Shown here one piece after another: positions 42,985 through 53,971 of a DNA stretch of 64,000 nt. The notes below the pieces were generated by a model that saw only the letters and a program-made list of their open reading frames with translations, did not search any database and was not told the DNA's origin. The stretch spans positions 1 through 64,000 of the forward strand of contig JBAKBP010003196.1 of assembly GCA_037953745.1 (NCBI GenBank). The letters are read 5' to 3'. Source of the stretch: Lithodes maja (lineage: Eukaryota > Arthropoda > Malacostraca > Decapoda > Lithodidae). A program made the translations under genes and the position numbers. Positions within the stretch are counted from its first letter, which is position 1; each line of letters begins with the position of its first letter.

Positions 42985-43454
42985 CAGGTAGGCTGGGAGA
43001 GTCCCACGGTAGAGGGGCGCGCCACAAGGTAGCCGAGGTATTCTCAAGTGACCTTCCTATTTCTATCAAACAAATGTTGATGATACCGATGGAAAGAGCA
43101 TACAAAAATGAAGCTAAAGTTAAGAAAGTCACCTGATATTTCGAGTTGGTGGGTGGCTGTTTCGGCGATGACTATTACTCTGGGAAGTTCAGGCGAGTCC
43201 TCCTCTGCACGGCTGGGTGGCACGTAAACCTGCAACAAAAAGCTTATTAATTTCATGACCAATAAGACACATATGGCAGTACTGTATATTCTGGCTATTA
43301 TTCTGTCTCGAGTCAGCCACCCCCATTAAAAAAATAAATAATAAATACATAATCAATTTATTTATTTCACCACAACACCAAACACCTCCAATGAAATTAA
43401 TGAAAGCATATATGTGATCCACCAGGATTCGAACCCGGGTTATCTTCTTATTGT
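42985..43454. other. Noncoding stretch with a tRNA-like B box
   Basis: No gene seen. On the minus strand GGGTTCGAATCC (43425-43436) fits a Pol III B box and resembles a tRNA 3' half. There is no A box or cloverleaf upstream, so at most this is a decayed tRNA-derived SINE. 'gagtcagccaccccc' at 43310 recurs at 47558. Confidence 0.4.
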
Positions 43455-43900
43455 TTAACCCGTCCAGCACCAGCGACGCGTCTGGCGCGTCGGCGATGTA
43501 TGTAACGCACAGCCCCAGCGACGCGTCTAACGAGTCACGCTAATTGCTCCGACCGTAACCTCAGGTGTAGCCACTCGAGAGGGCTCAGATTTGTATGGGA
43601 ACTGTGTACGTATCCCACGCAACCGTGCCTATGGTTGAAAACTCTCAAAGTCCACGTGCGTGCGCGTGAGCGCGCAATAACCTGGTTTTGGGGGGAAATT
43701 GCCTTCAATTTTTTACTCTTGTAAAATACATTTTCGGGGGCTCTGTAGGACCATTCTTTGAGCTCTTTGATCGGTTTTTCGTGGTTTTTCCTTCATTCCT
43801 AACCCATTCGCTATTGTTTCTGGACTAAAACCATTTTTTGAAAACCGGCCGGGTTCTGGTGAACAAACATTACAAATCTAGCCGGGGCTGGACGGGTTAA
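43455..43900. mobile_element. TTAA-flanked MITE, family M2 (446 bp)
   Basis: TTAACCCGTCCAGCACCAGC at the left and the complement of TTAACCCGTCCAGCCCCGGC at the right give ~20-bp inverted ends with two mismatches. A partial second end follows to another TTAA at 43926, suggesting a nested or duplicated terminus. No frame. Confidence 0.8.
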
Positions 43901-43926
43901 TAATCAGCCGGGGCTCGACGGGTTAA

Positions 43927-44335
43927 ATGTGCAGTTTGCTTGGAGGGTTGCGGTGTCTCCAGATTACTGCACAGGCATTTTAAGCGGGGTGAAAAGAAAA
44001 GTTGTGTTAGTATAATAGGAGTTAGGAGAGATAGTAAAGGTGAGTTTTATATTGTTTAGAGAGATAGTTTGTTGTCATCTTTTAAAGTCAGGGTGATTTA
44101 AGTCAAGTTGTGGGAGAGGTCAGAGATGTTGATGATGATGATCGGTGGTGGTACAGTACAGTACTGCTCGGTCGGGGTGATTTAAGTCAAGGTGAGGCGT
44201 TGAGGGTGAAGTCAGAGATGATGATGATGATCAGTGGAGGTACAGTACAGTACTGTTTTATGTGTATTCTGTTGGTGTACTGTGTGGGGATGGTTATTCA
44301 GTTGGGTGGTAATTTTATATGCTTGTGATTTTGTT
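43927..44335. other. Noncoding stretch
   Basis: No gene. 'tcagagatgatgatgatgat' style repeats and 'ggtacagtacagtactg' occur twice (44152 and 44239), a local duplication of about 85 bp. Confidence 0.4.
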
Positions 44336-44560
44336 TGTTCTGATTAAGGTTCCTAGGGTTGAGGCGATGACATGTTTGCTGTGTTGTGTTGTGTTGTTCT
44401 GATGAAGGTCCCTAGGGTTGAGGCGATGACATGTTTGCTGTGTTGTGTTGTTCTGATGAAGGTCCCTAGGGTTGAGGCGATGACATGTTTGCTGTGTTGT
44501 GGAGTGTTGTTCTGATGAAGGTTCCCAGGGTTGAGGCGATGACATGTTTGCTGTGTTGTG
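44336..44560. repeat. Four tandem copies of a ~51-62-bp unit
   Basis: The units contain 'gttgaggcgatgacatgttt' after 'gttctgatgaaggt'. They differ in the number of trailing 'gttgtg' steps. Confidence 0.85.
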
Positions 44561-44569
44561 GTAAGTTTC

Positions 44570-46716
44570 CTATGCTTGATGTTGAAAGTTCCTCCTTGTA
44601 CTAACGTTTTTTGTTGGTGTTTCTGAGGTTTCTGTAGCGGTTATCCTGAGGTGGTGGTGATGATGGATGTTGGGTCTGGGTCTGGGTATGGGTGGTGTTG
44701 TTTTGGCTTTTTTTGGGGTGCTGAAAATTTGCTGTTTTGATGGTGGGGTTTCGTTGGCTTTTGCTTTTACTGTCGGTTGTTTTTGTTTGTGTTTTTTTAC
44801 TTTCATTTGGGTTTTTTTCGGTTGGGATGCTCTTGGGTTGGCTGGTATTCCCAGTACTGGTACCAGTATCAGTTATTATTATTTGTTGTTGTTGTTGTTT
44901 CGTGGGCTGTTGCTCTGTTGAGTTGACTTGGGTCATCGTGCACTCTGGTGACTCTGGTGATGGTTGTGGGGTGGGTGAAGCTGTAGGAGCTGATGTATTC
45001 GCTGGTGGTGCTGTGGTACCGGTAGTTGTATCTACCGGTACTGGAGATGTTGTGCAACTTGTGCTAGTTGTAGCTACCGTTACTGGTGGTGTTGTGATAG
45101 CTGTAGCTACTGGTGCTGGTGGTGTTGTGGCTGTTGCAGTTGTAGCCTCCAGTATTGATGGTGCTGTGACTGTTGTAGCTACTGGTGCTGGTGGTGTAGT
45201 GGCTGTTGCAGTTGTAGCCTCCAGTATTGATGGTGCTGTGACTGTTGTAGCTACTGGTACTGTAGGTGTTGTGTTATGATGAGTGTGGTAGGGGGGGTTT
45301 TGGGCCTGGTGGAGGGACTTGGCAAAGCATATGTGGGGGGTCTGGTTGCTGTGAGGGTGGCGGTATGGTTATGTTGGTGGAAGATGGTCCACCATCTGTA
45401 TCAGTGTCATTATATTTTGTTTGTACAGCATGTTGGAGGTTGCTGATGATGGAGGCCATTATGTGTAGCTGCTCCTCCATTGGCAATGATGTTATGGTGT
45501 TAATTATGTTTATGTGCTTGCTTTGGTCTTTGGGGTTTGGTGCTTGTGGCCTAGTGTTTGAGTTGTGTTGTGGGTGGGTGGGAAAGTTTGTTAGATAATT
45601 GTGGGATGTCATAGTTGTGGGGTTATGATTCTGTAAGACATGGGAATATGATGTGCTGGGGTGAGGGCTAGGCTTGTTTCCCACTAGCGGACGGTATTCT
45701 GGTTGCACAGTTTGCACTGATGCACCTTGTTCCCTTGCTAGTGGTACTGATGCAACTTGTTCCTGGATTTTATTCGTAGTACTGGCTCCCTGAGGGTTAT
45801 TTTGCCTTTACAAATTCTGGGCAGGTGTTTGAGGTGGATGGGTGGTCTCCACCGCAGTTTGGACATCTGAATTCTGTGCTCGTGCATTCACTGGTTGGAT
45901 GTGGTCGAGCGCATTTGGCGCAATGGATCGATGTTGTTCGGCAGTTTTTGGTCAGGTGGCCCCATCTTTTGCACTTCCTGCAGCTGAGGGGCGGTGGGGT
46001 GTAGGGGGTGACAGTGCGCTGGAAAGTGGCAACTTTGATCATTGTGGGGAGGGGGGATCGAGAAGTGATCCGCACTCTTTTTGAGGGGCACAGCTCCCCA
46101 GTAGTATAGTCTTTATCCGTAAATCTAATGACATTGACTATATTGCTATCTAGGCCTATTTCTGTTTCTAGTAGACTGCTGGTGATTTCCTCTACAGTTA
46201 TGTAGGTGGGGATGCTTATGATACTGTGGGAAAGTTGCTGGTTATCCCTAGGTAAGGACACTGTACTTCCCATTGTCCGATGTTGGTGGTTTGTAAAGCA
46301 TTGTCTATTACTGAGGTGCTAAGTTCAGTGTCAGTGTCCACTGCCAGTATGCCCTTATCTTTGTTTAATCGTACGTTCAGGGCAGTAATGTGGAGATGTT
46401 GTTCAATGTTTGTGAAGAACTCGAGGTACTTTGTGTCCTTGGAGAAGAATGCTGCATCTTTGGGTTTGACGAGTATGGTATGAAAAGTTTGGGAGGGGTA
46501 CTTACCAGCGATGTTTGGGCTTACCGCTGGGGTTTGTTGGTCACCATGCCGCCTATGTATTTTGGATGATTTTGCATTATTACGAGAATGGAAGGCACTA
46601 TCTAACCATTGGTCGTTGTCTGTGGGGTCATTTGAGGGGGTTACATGCATGATAGGTGAGGTACAAGAGGGGTTAGTAGCAGGAGAAGCTAGTGGGACCT
46701 CCCCTCCAGACGCCAT
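44570..46716 (-). pseudogene. LINE ORF1 (gag-like) with CCHC zinc knuckles, frameshifted
   Basis: The best start is the ATG at 46716 (MASGGEVPLA, context gccATGg). The N-terminal ~170 residues include a ferredoxin/RRM-like stretch (ILVKPKDAAFF, LNVRLNKDKGILAVD). The frame breaks near 46216-46273 and continues with ISIPTYITVEEI, VIRFTDKDY, and three knuckles: CRKCKRWGHLTKNC, CAKCARPHPTSEC, CPNCGGDHPSTSNTC. A second break follows EFVKAK (45797). The rest continues as a Gln/Pro/Asn-rich tail, then TTVTAPSILEATT-type repeats and a Lys-rich end near 44600. This is the Jockey-type ORF1 pattern, which binds element RNA. No ORF2 follows downstream on this strand. At least two frameshifts make it a dead copy. 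Confidence 0.75.
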
Positions 46717-46759
46717 GGCGGAACTTGAATCAACCCGGGTTATCACACACATTATGGTA

Positions 46760-46962
46760 CAGTCGCGCTAATAAGTCATGTCTTCGCTGTCATTACGATT
46801 GGCTTGCTCTGTGCTGTATTAATGTCTGTCAGATGTTGGAGTAAGTGTAGGAACATAGTTGTATATCTCATTCAAAAAGAAGAAATCGTGTGTAAATATT
46901 GCGGATGCCAATTATTGATCATAACATAATTGGTGCCGGGACATGACTTATTAGTGCGACTG
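46760..46962. mobile_element. TA-flanked MITE with 23-bp inverted ends (203 bp)
   Basis: CAGTCGCGCTAATAAGTCAT at the left matches the complement of the right end with one mismatch. TA lies on both sides. A CAGTCG start with a TA target suggests a pogo/Tigger-type Tc1/mariner element. It sits about 45 bp upstream of the ORF1 start at 46716. Confidence 0.8.
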
Positions 46963-47135
46963 TACATCACCAAGACAGTTTAAAAAAAAAAACAAAAAAA
47001 AACAGTAAATGCAAAATAAATAAAATGTATGTGCCTGAGTATATAGAGTGTGATTATGGGTGAGGGCTGGTCCTGTCCACAGTGAGGTTTGGCATCCTCT
47101 ACTCAACCTTATCCGTTTAGGTGTCTTTTCCTGCA

Positions 47136-47465
47136 CAGTAAACCCTCGCTCTTTCGGACTAATTGGGGGAGACCCCTGTCCGAAAGAATCAAAAGTCCGA
47201 AAGGGCCGAGTCCGAACTCACACATCAGCATTCGGACTTGTCCGAATGTCTGAAATAATGTCCGAAGTTTATAAACTTCGGCTCTTTGGTCTGAATGCAA
47301 TTTAATTTTTCTCAGCCTTTCGGACAAATCCGAAAGGGTAGTCCGAAAAGGGACGGAGGTATTTTCTCAGCCTTTCGGACAAATCCGAAAGGCTGAACCA
47401 TGAGTTCGAATTGAAATGCTTGTCCGAAAGCCTTGGAATTCCGAGCGAGCGAGGGTTTACTACTG
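47136..47465. mobile_element. Pogo/Tigger-like MITE (about 330 bp)
   Basis: The left end CAGTAAACCCTCGCTCTTTC and the right end (complement CAGTAGTAAACCCTCGCTCG) are inverted repeats with a small indel. Internal 'tgtccgaaagg' words are repeated on both strands. The CAGTA..CCTCG terminus is Tigger-like. No transposase. Confidence 0.72.
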
Positions 47466-47609
47466 TACTACTTTTCTTAACTTAAGCCGCTGTCACACGA
47501 GCGATTTTTCCGTCAATTTTTATGGGCAAGTTTTTTCTCGGTTCTGGCTCGGTCTCGAGTCAGCCACCCCCAGCTATGGGGTATGAGCCTGATTATATAC
47601 ACACATACA

Positions 47610-47810
47610 TTAACCCTTTCAATGCGGGGGACTTATTATATTTCATTCTAACTATATTTAGACAATTTTTAGCCTTTTAGGAATAAGTTGCTAAGATGGT
47701 TAATTTAGATGGTGAGCCTTATTGCTAGAGGTCTTTCCTAAACTGAATAAAACCATTTACAAAAAGTCAGAATATAACTCAAAGACGTCGCCCGTACTGA
47801 AAGTGTTCAA
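47610..47810. mobile_element. Short TTAACCC-type repeat
   Basis: It starts TTAACCCTTTCAATGCGGG. The right end complement is TTGAACACTTTCAGTACGGG, a degenerate inverted terminus. It contains 'cctaaactgaataaaacc', linking it to the motifs at 12.5 and 14.7 kb. Confidence 0.6.
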
Positions 47811-47883
47811 TACATTATACCCTGTTCATTATAGGGAGGCCAGAAGATAATCTTCAAGGACACTACATCCGCCCTATTACAAA

Positions 47884-48190
47884 CAATTTATTAGGGAAAA
47901 TAGGGATCAATAGACTAGCCATATTTTTCTCATTATAGTCCGCATGAAGGAATTTCGTTATCGACACTTGAAAAAACCCGATTACACAGAAAAATAACAC
48001 TAAAATAATGTCTCGACCGTAAACAAAGCATTGCGCACAATGAATCCTTCGACTCTAATCCACTTCGTGTTTTAAATGATCCGGTGGGTGCAATTCACCC
48101 AATAAATGGCGTGAGCGTTACTCACAAAAACGAAATAGCGGCAACCTGTTTTTGCCCCCTTACAGAGCTACATTTATGAGGATGACAATA
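47884..48190. repeat. Dispersed repeat D2, copy 1
   Basis: 'caatttattagggaaaatag' and 'gttatcgacacttgaaaaa' recur at 48898-49030. 'gcaacctgtttttgcccc' and 'tatgaggatgacaataa' recur at 55160-55222. No frame conserved. Confidence 0.6.
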
Positions 48191-48231
48191 AATCAAGGGG
48201 GGGTGAGGGGGCATCAACTCATCGTGTATCC

Positions 48232-48600
48232 AATTTGGTCAATATTTACGAGTCGCACCACAGCTGGGATCTCATTTCTAATGGTAGTTTTGGGTTCCTA
48301 TCATTCTATGCTTCATTGCTATATACTTTTTATCCACCGGAAAATATGTTTTCTTGGCTTTTTTTGTTTTCTTTAGCTAATATTAACCTAACCAAAAAAA
48401 CTAACCTAACCTAACCTTTTAATAGCCCCAAATAAATTTAGGTTAAGTTAGGTTAGGTTAATGCTTAAAAAAAAAAAAAAAAAAAAATTCCAGTGGATAA
48501 AAATGATATAGCAATGAAGCATAAAATGATAGGAACCCAAAACTACCATTAGAAATGAGATCCCAGCTGTGGTGCGACTCGTAAATATTGACCTCCAATT
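48232..48600. mobile_element. Foldback element F2 with TTAGG-type core
   Basis: The left arm (48232-48345) and right arm (48487-48600) are inverted copies with few mismatches, including 'cagctgggatctcatttcta'. The centre has CTAACCTAACC, then 'ttttaatagccc', then TTAGGTTAGG, so telomere-like units in both orientations, plus an A run at 48468-48487. Confidence 0.8.
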
Positions 48601-49089
48601 TACCCCACAATTTCACTTACCTACTGTAAAAGCGCGATTCACCCAATAAATGGCGCAATTTGACGCTGTATCTTCAGATTAATAGATAATGGGCAAGTTT
48701 ATGCAAATCCTCCACTCCAGCCATGCAAAACAACTATGAAACACTATATTCCTTGAAGAAAAAAACAAAAAACGTGGTAAATAAGGCCGATGTAGTCTTG
48801 TTGAACGTTACCGGCCAGAAACACAGAAGCCAACCTCTTATAACTAAAAAGCGACATGAGAAACCAAGCTAATATTTTTAGTGCAGCGTTACGAGAAACA
48901 ATTTATTAGGGAAAATAGGCACCAACAGATTCGCCATATTTTTCTCCATATAGTCCGCATGGAGGATTTTCGTTATCAACAAATTGAAAAATACCCACTT
49001 CACAGACAAATACACCAAAAATCTAAGTCAAAGCGGGGGTGTGGGGGCGGCAGCCCCCACCTATAATACTAGGATAGGTTAGGTAAGGT
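48601..49089. repeat. Dispersed repeat D2, second copy, and flanks
   Basis: 48898-49030 repeats the 'caatttattagggaaaatag' block of 47884. The remainder shows nothing I recognise. Confidence 0.5.
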
Positions 49090-49213
49090 TGTTGTTTGTT
49101 CCCTAAGCTGCCTGGCCGAATAGCCCCGAGTCCCTGAGAAAGGCCATGGCCACGATCGGGCTTTCCCACAGAGCTCTCATTGAGTGTAGATTGTGTTGTT
49201 GGCGTAAGTGGTT
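49090..49213 (-). mobile_element. 2A-LINE 3' fragment
   Basis: On the minus strand it matches the last ~115 bp of the 2A-LINE ('aatgagagctctgtgggaaa' to 'ccaggcagcttagggaacaa'). TTAGG-like motifs ('aggataggttaggtaagg', 'gttaggttaggc') lie at both sides. Confidence 0.82.
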
Positions 49214-49419
49214 GGTAAGGTTGTTAGGTTAGGCTAATGTCCTTTCAAAGGGGTATAGGCTAGTAAACACTAGGATAGCCTATACCCAGTCAGAGGTAAC
49301 AAGAAGAGTCCTGCAGTAGTCTCCTTGAATGCTACCATATTTTCTACCTTTTGGGAAGCGTATGACAGAAAAGGTGCAGAAATTCACAGCCCATTTGGTC
49401 TAACCCTTTTTTAATTGTA

Positions 49420-49581
49420 GTTTCCTAGACTGTCTGGCCGAACAGTCCCGAGTCCGGTAGACCAAAGCCACTCCAGATGCTCAGGCCTCCGAAGGGGTCA
49501 GGGTGAGATAAAAGGTTATGGTTTCCAATTTCAGGCCAACCTACTTTTTCTTGCATCTGATATTTGACTAGGCCTATTAAC
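49420..49581 (-). mobile_element. Diverged LINE/SINE S1-type 3' end
   Basis: The minus strand ends 'ggactgttcggccagacagt', related to the shared 3' terminus of the 2A-LINE and S1. 'ggagtggctttggtctacc' matches S1. Eroded. Confidence 0.55.
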
Positions 49582-49964
49582 TTAAGGGAGGTGACCTGCT
49601 TTTTGTTATTTCTGTCCTTTTCTCTCTTTCTCTGGCTTGTATCCGTTGGGCCCCATTCAGCCAACTATTTTAAGACATTTATCCCCATCTAGGTGTCGAT
49701 TTCTTCCTGGCGAGCGATGGCGAGCCAGCATTATATGAAGAAATCCGGCTTCGCCGGAGACATTTTTCTATCGAAAAATGTACAAATTTAGCCTGCTGTC
49801 AAACAAAAATAAAAAATATGCTGGCTCGCTACCGCTCACCAGTAAGAAATTGACACCTGAATGGGGATAAACTTCTTAAAACAGTAGGCTGAATGGGGCC
49901 AAATGGATACAAGCCAGAGAAAGATAGGGCAGGACAGAACCAAAACAGGTCACCCCCCCTTAAT
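49582..49964. mobile_element. TTAA-flanked foldback element (383 bp)
   Basis: TTAAGGGAGGTGACCTG and the complementary CAGGTCACC..CCTTAA mark the ends. The arms pair through 'cattcagcc', 'cccattcaggtgtc'-like and 'gcgagc' blocks up to a central CCGGCTTCGCCGG hairpin. It shares internal words with family M1 (CGAAAAATGTACAAATTT, GGCTCGCTACCGCTC). Confidence 0.8.
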
Positions 49965-50059
49965 GTTTCAAGGGGGTTTTGTAAAGTCAGTTAAAATAGG
50001 TTAACCGCCTAAACAGACTCAGATGCGGAAATAACTTGAGCCGACCATGCCAAGTGAGA

Positions 50060-50290
50060 TATCTTTCTTGGTGTCACTGGTAGAGTGTTCGCCTCATAGC
50101 CCAAAGGTCCCGGGTTCAATCCCAGGCCCTGGCATGTTCTTGTGAGGCTATTTCAGCATCTAAGTTTAGGTGTGTTGGTAAAATTGTTAAGATGGTTGAC
50201 AGTAAGATCGGAGCTCCATAAATCCTCTTTCGGGTATGGTGTAAAAACCTATTCCTAAAGTTTTCCTTCTGCAAATTGATTTTTACCCAT
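50060..50290 (+). mobile_element. tRNA-derived SINE-like segment
   Basis: TGGTAGAGTGT (50078-50088) and GGTTCAATCCC (50113-50123) fit Pol III A and B boxes with 24-bp spacing. The D and T arms can be drawn, but the acceptor and anticodon stems do not pair, so I do not call a tRNA gene. The body runs to about 50290. Confidence 0.55.
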
Positions 50291-50481
50291 TATTAAGCCA
50301 CTGTCACACGAGCACTTTTCCCGTCAATTTTCCATGAGCAAGTTTTTTCTGGAGATATTTAGGGATATTTTTGCATTGGAATCGGAAACTAGATCGAAGG
50401 TAGATTATGTTAGCTAGTTTAACCCTCGACTTAAGTCCGTATCGAAAAATTTGGCCTATGTGGCGGGGCCCGACTTACGTC

Positions 50482-52752
50482 TATCTATTGCCTGACGCCG
50501 TGATCCCCGAAGGGGTGGCCACGAACGAACCGCCCCCATGCACCTCTGTCCCCAGTCAGTCGACGCCCCTCCCCCCAACCAGCACCGCCTTCATTCATGT
50601 AGTTCCTCACTCCATCCTTCCACCTCATATTCGGTCTACCTCTCCCCCTCTGTCCCTCCACCTCGCTCTCGTACACCCTCTTAGTCATTCTCTCGCTTTC
50701 CATACGTTCCATATGGCCGAACCATCTCAAGTTGTTCCTTTTCACACTTTCCAGCACATCTACCTCCACACCACACCTCCTTCTTACTTCCTCATTAGTC
50801 TGTCTATCCCTCCATGTAATTCCGCACGCACTCCTTAAGTAATTCATTTCCACTGCTCTCACTCTTGGTCTGAGTCTCTCAACCAACGTCCATGCTTCGC
50901 TTCCGTAAGTCAGTGTCGGGATTACCACACTGTCATGCAAGGACTTCTTCACTTCCATACTGACCACCCTATTTCTTGTTACTGCTTTTAGCGTTCCTAC
51001 AACCCTCTTCCCCTGTTGTACCCTCTCCCGCACCTCTTCATCCATAGTCCCATCTTTACTCAACACACTGCCCAGATACTTAAAAGAGTTGACGATCTCC
51101 ATAGCCTGACCGTTCAGCTTCACCTCACACTCTGTGACTTCACCCCTTTCGAAGACCAAAACCTTGCTCTTCCCCGTATTTACCTTCAAATTCCGTTTTT
51201 CGCACACTGTTCCAAACTCATTTACCAGACCCTGCAACTCCCATTCATTATCACTCATCAGAACTGTATCATCTGCAAACAGCAGTATAGGTAGCTTCCA
51301 CTCAATTCCCTCCCTTTTCAGCGATACACCAACATCCACTACTCTTGATAGTATTTCTTTCATAACTCCATCCATATATACAGTAAACAGCCACGGGGAC
51401 ATCACACACCCCTGTTTCAAACCAACATTCAGGTCAAAGAACTCGCTCTGCTCACTCTCCACACGTACTGCCGCCTTTGCACCCTCATACATGCTCTTCA
51501 CTGCTTTCAGCAACTTGCCCTCTACTCCGTATATTCTAAGTACTTTCCACAAACCTTCTCTATCCACTCTGTCATAGGCCTTCTCCAAATCCATAAAGGC
51601 AACATACACCTTTTGTTTCTTCTCCAGATACTTCTCCACAACACAATTCAGGGTAAAAATCTGATCTACACATCCTCTTCCCTTCCTAAAGCCTCCCTGC
51701 TCGTCGCCTATCCATTTCTCCGTTCTCACTCTCACTCTCTCAATCACTACCCTACTGTATACCTTCCCTACTACGCTTAGAAGACATATTCCTCGGTGGT
51801 TACCACACACTCCTCTTTCCCCTTTGCCCTTATATAGGGGGACTATTATGCCAGTCTTCCAGTCATCGGGTGCACTCCCCTTCTCCCATGCTAGTTTGCA
51901 CATTTTCCATACCCATTCTATCACTATCTCACCACCATACCTCAACATTTCCCCACACACTCCATCTGTTCCTGGTGCTTTCCCCAACTTCACTCTTTTC
52001 ATGGCTTCCCACACTTCTGACCTCCTGATCCCCACCTCCTCCTCCACTACTTCTCTTCTTCTCCCTCCCATACCATATCCAGCTATGTTTGCTGGCTCTT
52101 CATTCCTTTCATTTAGCAACTCACTGAAGTACTCCCTCCATCTTTCGACCCTCTCTTGCTTCTCGGCTAGCATTCTCCCATTCTTATCTTTCACACCCTT
52201 ACTGTTTCCCTTGCTACCTTCCCTAACTTTCTTGACTTCTTTCCAGAACAGTTTCTTACTCTCCCTCCATTTTACACTCAGATTCCTTCCAAATTCCTCA
52301 TCTACTCTTCTCTTACTTTCCTTCACTACTCTCTTCACCACCCTCTTACTCTCCACGTACCTCGCTCGTTTCTGTCTCTCAGAATCTTCATTCCCTCTAC
52401 TACCCAACCACTCTCTATATGCTTTCTTCTTTTCTTCCACAGCTATTCTTACCTCTTCTGTCCACCATGCTGTACCTTTCACTCCCCTCCCTCTTCTCCT
52501 CACTCCACACACCTCCTCACATGCTGCACATATCTCATCCTTAAACACCTTGCTCATCTCCTCCACTTCCTCCATAACTTCCAGGTCGAACCCACCTAGT
52601 CGTCTTTCCACTGCTCTCCTGTACTCCTCCCTGACTTCCTCCTCCTGCAACCTCTCCACCCTCCTCACCATTCCACCCTCCTCTCGCCTCCCTCCCGCTC
52701 TCCTCACCCACTTCTTTTGTATCCTAACCTTAGCTACCACTACATAATTGCA
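50482..52752 (-). mobile_element. (TAGA)-tailed LINE, copy 2
   Basis: It is flanked by a 12-bp target duplication CCGACTTACGTC (50470-50481 and 52753-52764). The tail is (TCTA)n on the plus strand and the 5' end is truncated inside the polyprotein. It is the longest copy here. Confidence 0.92.
50485..52752 (-). pseudogene. (TAGA)-LINE RT, unbroken but 5'-truncated
   Basis: An open frame of 755 LINE codons. The nominal start at 52848 lies in the target DNA, so the first 32 residues are not LINE protein. It opens with the end of the endonuclease linker (CNYVVVAKVRIQKKW). A basic helical linker and the RT follow (GKAPGTDGV; YKGKGERGVCGNHRGI; MDLEKAYDRV; GLKQGCVMSPWLF; FADDTVLMS near 523), then the C-terminal region. 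No stop or frameshift, so it diverged little since insertion. Without the endonuclease it is unlikely to move by itself. The family resembles RTE/CRACK-type LINEs; exact clade not determined. Confidence 0.88.
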
Positions 52753-53259
52753 CCGACTTACGTCCGAGTGCAATTTTGGCGCAATATTGACTCTGAGAGA
52801 GAGACGAGTGACTGGAGGAGCATGGGTTACCTCATGACCGCTCGCCACGGCCGCCGTGGACCAACTGAGATTTACTCAACTTACATCCACCCTCACTCCC
52901 TCGCTACATACGTAATTATATAAAGAAATTACCGTATTTTAGCGATTTTGCCCTTCGGTTGCACGATCGTTGCAAGACAACCAGTGATCGTAGAAGGATG
53001 GTTCGGGTGTCATTGGAAAGCTCAATTTACGCTCTTTCAGGGATACATAATTGTATTACACTCTGGGTCTTGTTTATGCATGAAAAAGAGCACGGAAACA
53101 ACCCCATTTATGGTAAAAAAAAAACGCTGAGCGGCACAGTGAAATATACTCCACCATCCGCTCTTAAGGTGTTAATTCTTATGGAACTTGTATTTTGAAG
53201 CAACCAGACAACAATTGCCCGTAAAAATAGACTGAAAAATCGCTCGTGTGACACCGCCT

Positions 53260-53747
53260 TTAACCCTCCAGCCCCGGTTATGTATTATATATATATTCCT
53301 CGAAACCCGGGTGTTTTGGCCGAAAAACGTCTAGGCTAGGCTACCGTATATTCGTTAATCAGACTGCTTCCCGCATTCCCGCGCATCCCCAAGCGTAGCT
53401 GTGTTATTTACCTGTAGAATGGCATTAAGTAGAGCTCTCTAAGTCAACTGGTTGAGCTGTGATGATGATTTCATTGGAGATAACTTTATGGCCAAAACAG
53501 CCACTTTACACCACTTTTCGATACTTAACAACAACATACAGGCACACACGAACAAGCGACGCTCTCCTTCTTGTGGCCGGAGATGCGGAGCGTCGGTCCA
53601 GCCGGCTGTTGTTTACATGCGTCGGACCGACGCCTCGCACAGCAAGCTCACAGGCTGTGACGTCATGGGTGTTTAAGAGGCCTTCCGGGTACCTGTTATA
53701 TGCTTTTTTATGGGCGTTCAAGAGCCCTTCCGGGAACAGAGGGTTAA
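53260..53747. mobile_element. TTAA-flanked MITE, M2-related (488 bp)
   Basis: TTAACCCTCCAGCCCCGG at the left; the right end complement is TTAACCCTCTGTTCCCGG. It shares its left TTAA with M3. Confidence 0.68.
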
Positions 53748-53971
53748 GCAATGTTAACCCACAGTATCAGCGACGTAACGGTTGCGTCCGCTTTAATTAC
53801 TCGTCCTATGGCACCTAGACTCTAGAGGCTTCAGATTTGTATGGGAACTACTATAAGATCCCACGGAACAATACCGATGTTTGGCATTTTGGCAACCGCC
53901 AAGTCCAGCCACGTGCGTGTGGGCGCGTGCGGCAGAGATTTTCCAGTATATTGCCTACCCATCACCCCATG

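Larger units (their letters stand above)
50293..53263. mobile_element. TTAA-flanked MITE M3, split by a LINE
   Basis: TTAAGCCACTGTCACACGAG at 50293 and the complement at the right end (CGCTCGTGTGACACCGCCTTTAA, ending 53263) are inverted termini. The element body is 50297-50481 plus 52753-53259. (TAGA)-LINE copy 2 lies between. A relative of the left end is at 47488. Confidence 0.72.

Noticed and set aside
43415..43445. Possible minus-strand tRNA
   Set aside because: Only the T-arm half is present.
44737..45279. 180-codon Val/Gly-rich plus frame
   Set aside because: Antisense of the ORF1 tail repeats.
50070..50135. Possible tRNA gene
   Set aside because: A and B boxes are present but the acceptor and anticodon stems do not pair; more like a tRNA-derived SINE.
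51824..52747. 307-codon plus frame
   Set aside because: Antisense of (TAGA)-LINE copy 2; Ser/Thr/Leu-rich shadow. The same applies to 56368-57219.
53459..53818. 119-codon frame between MITEs
   Set aside because: It crosses the end of a TTAA element and unrelated flank; no motif or codon signal.
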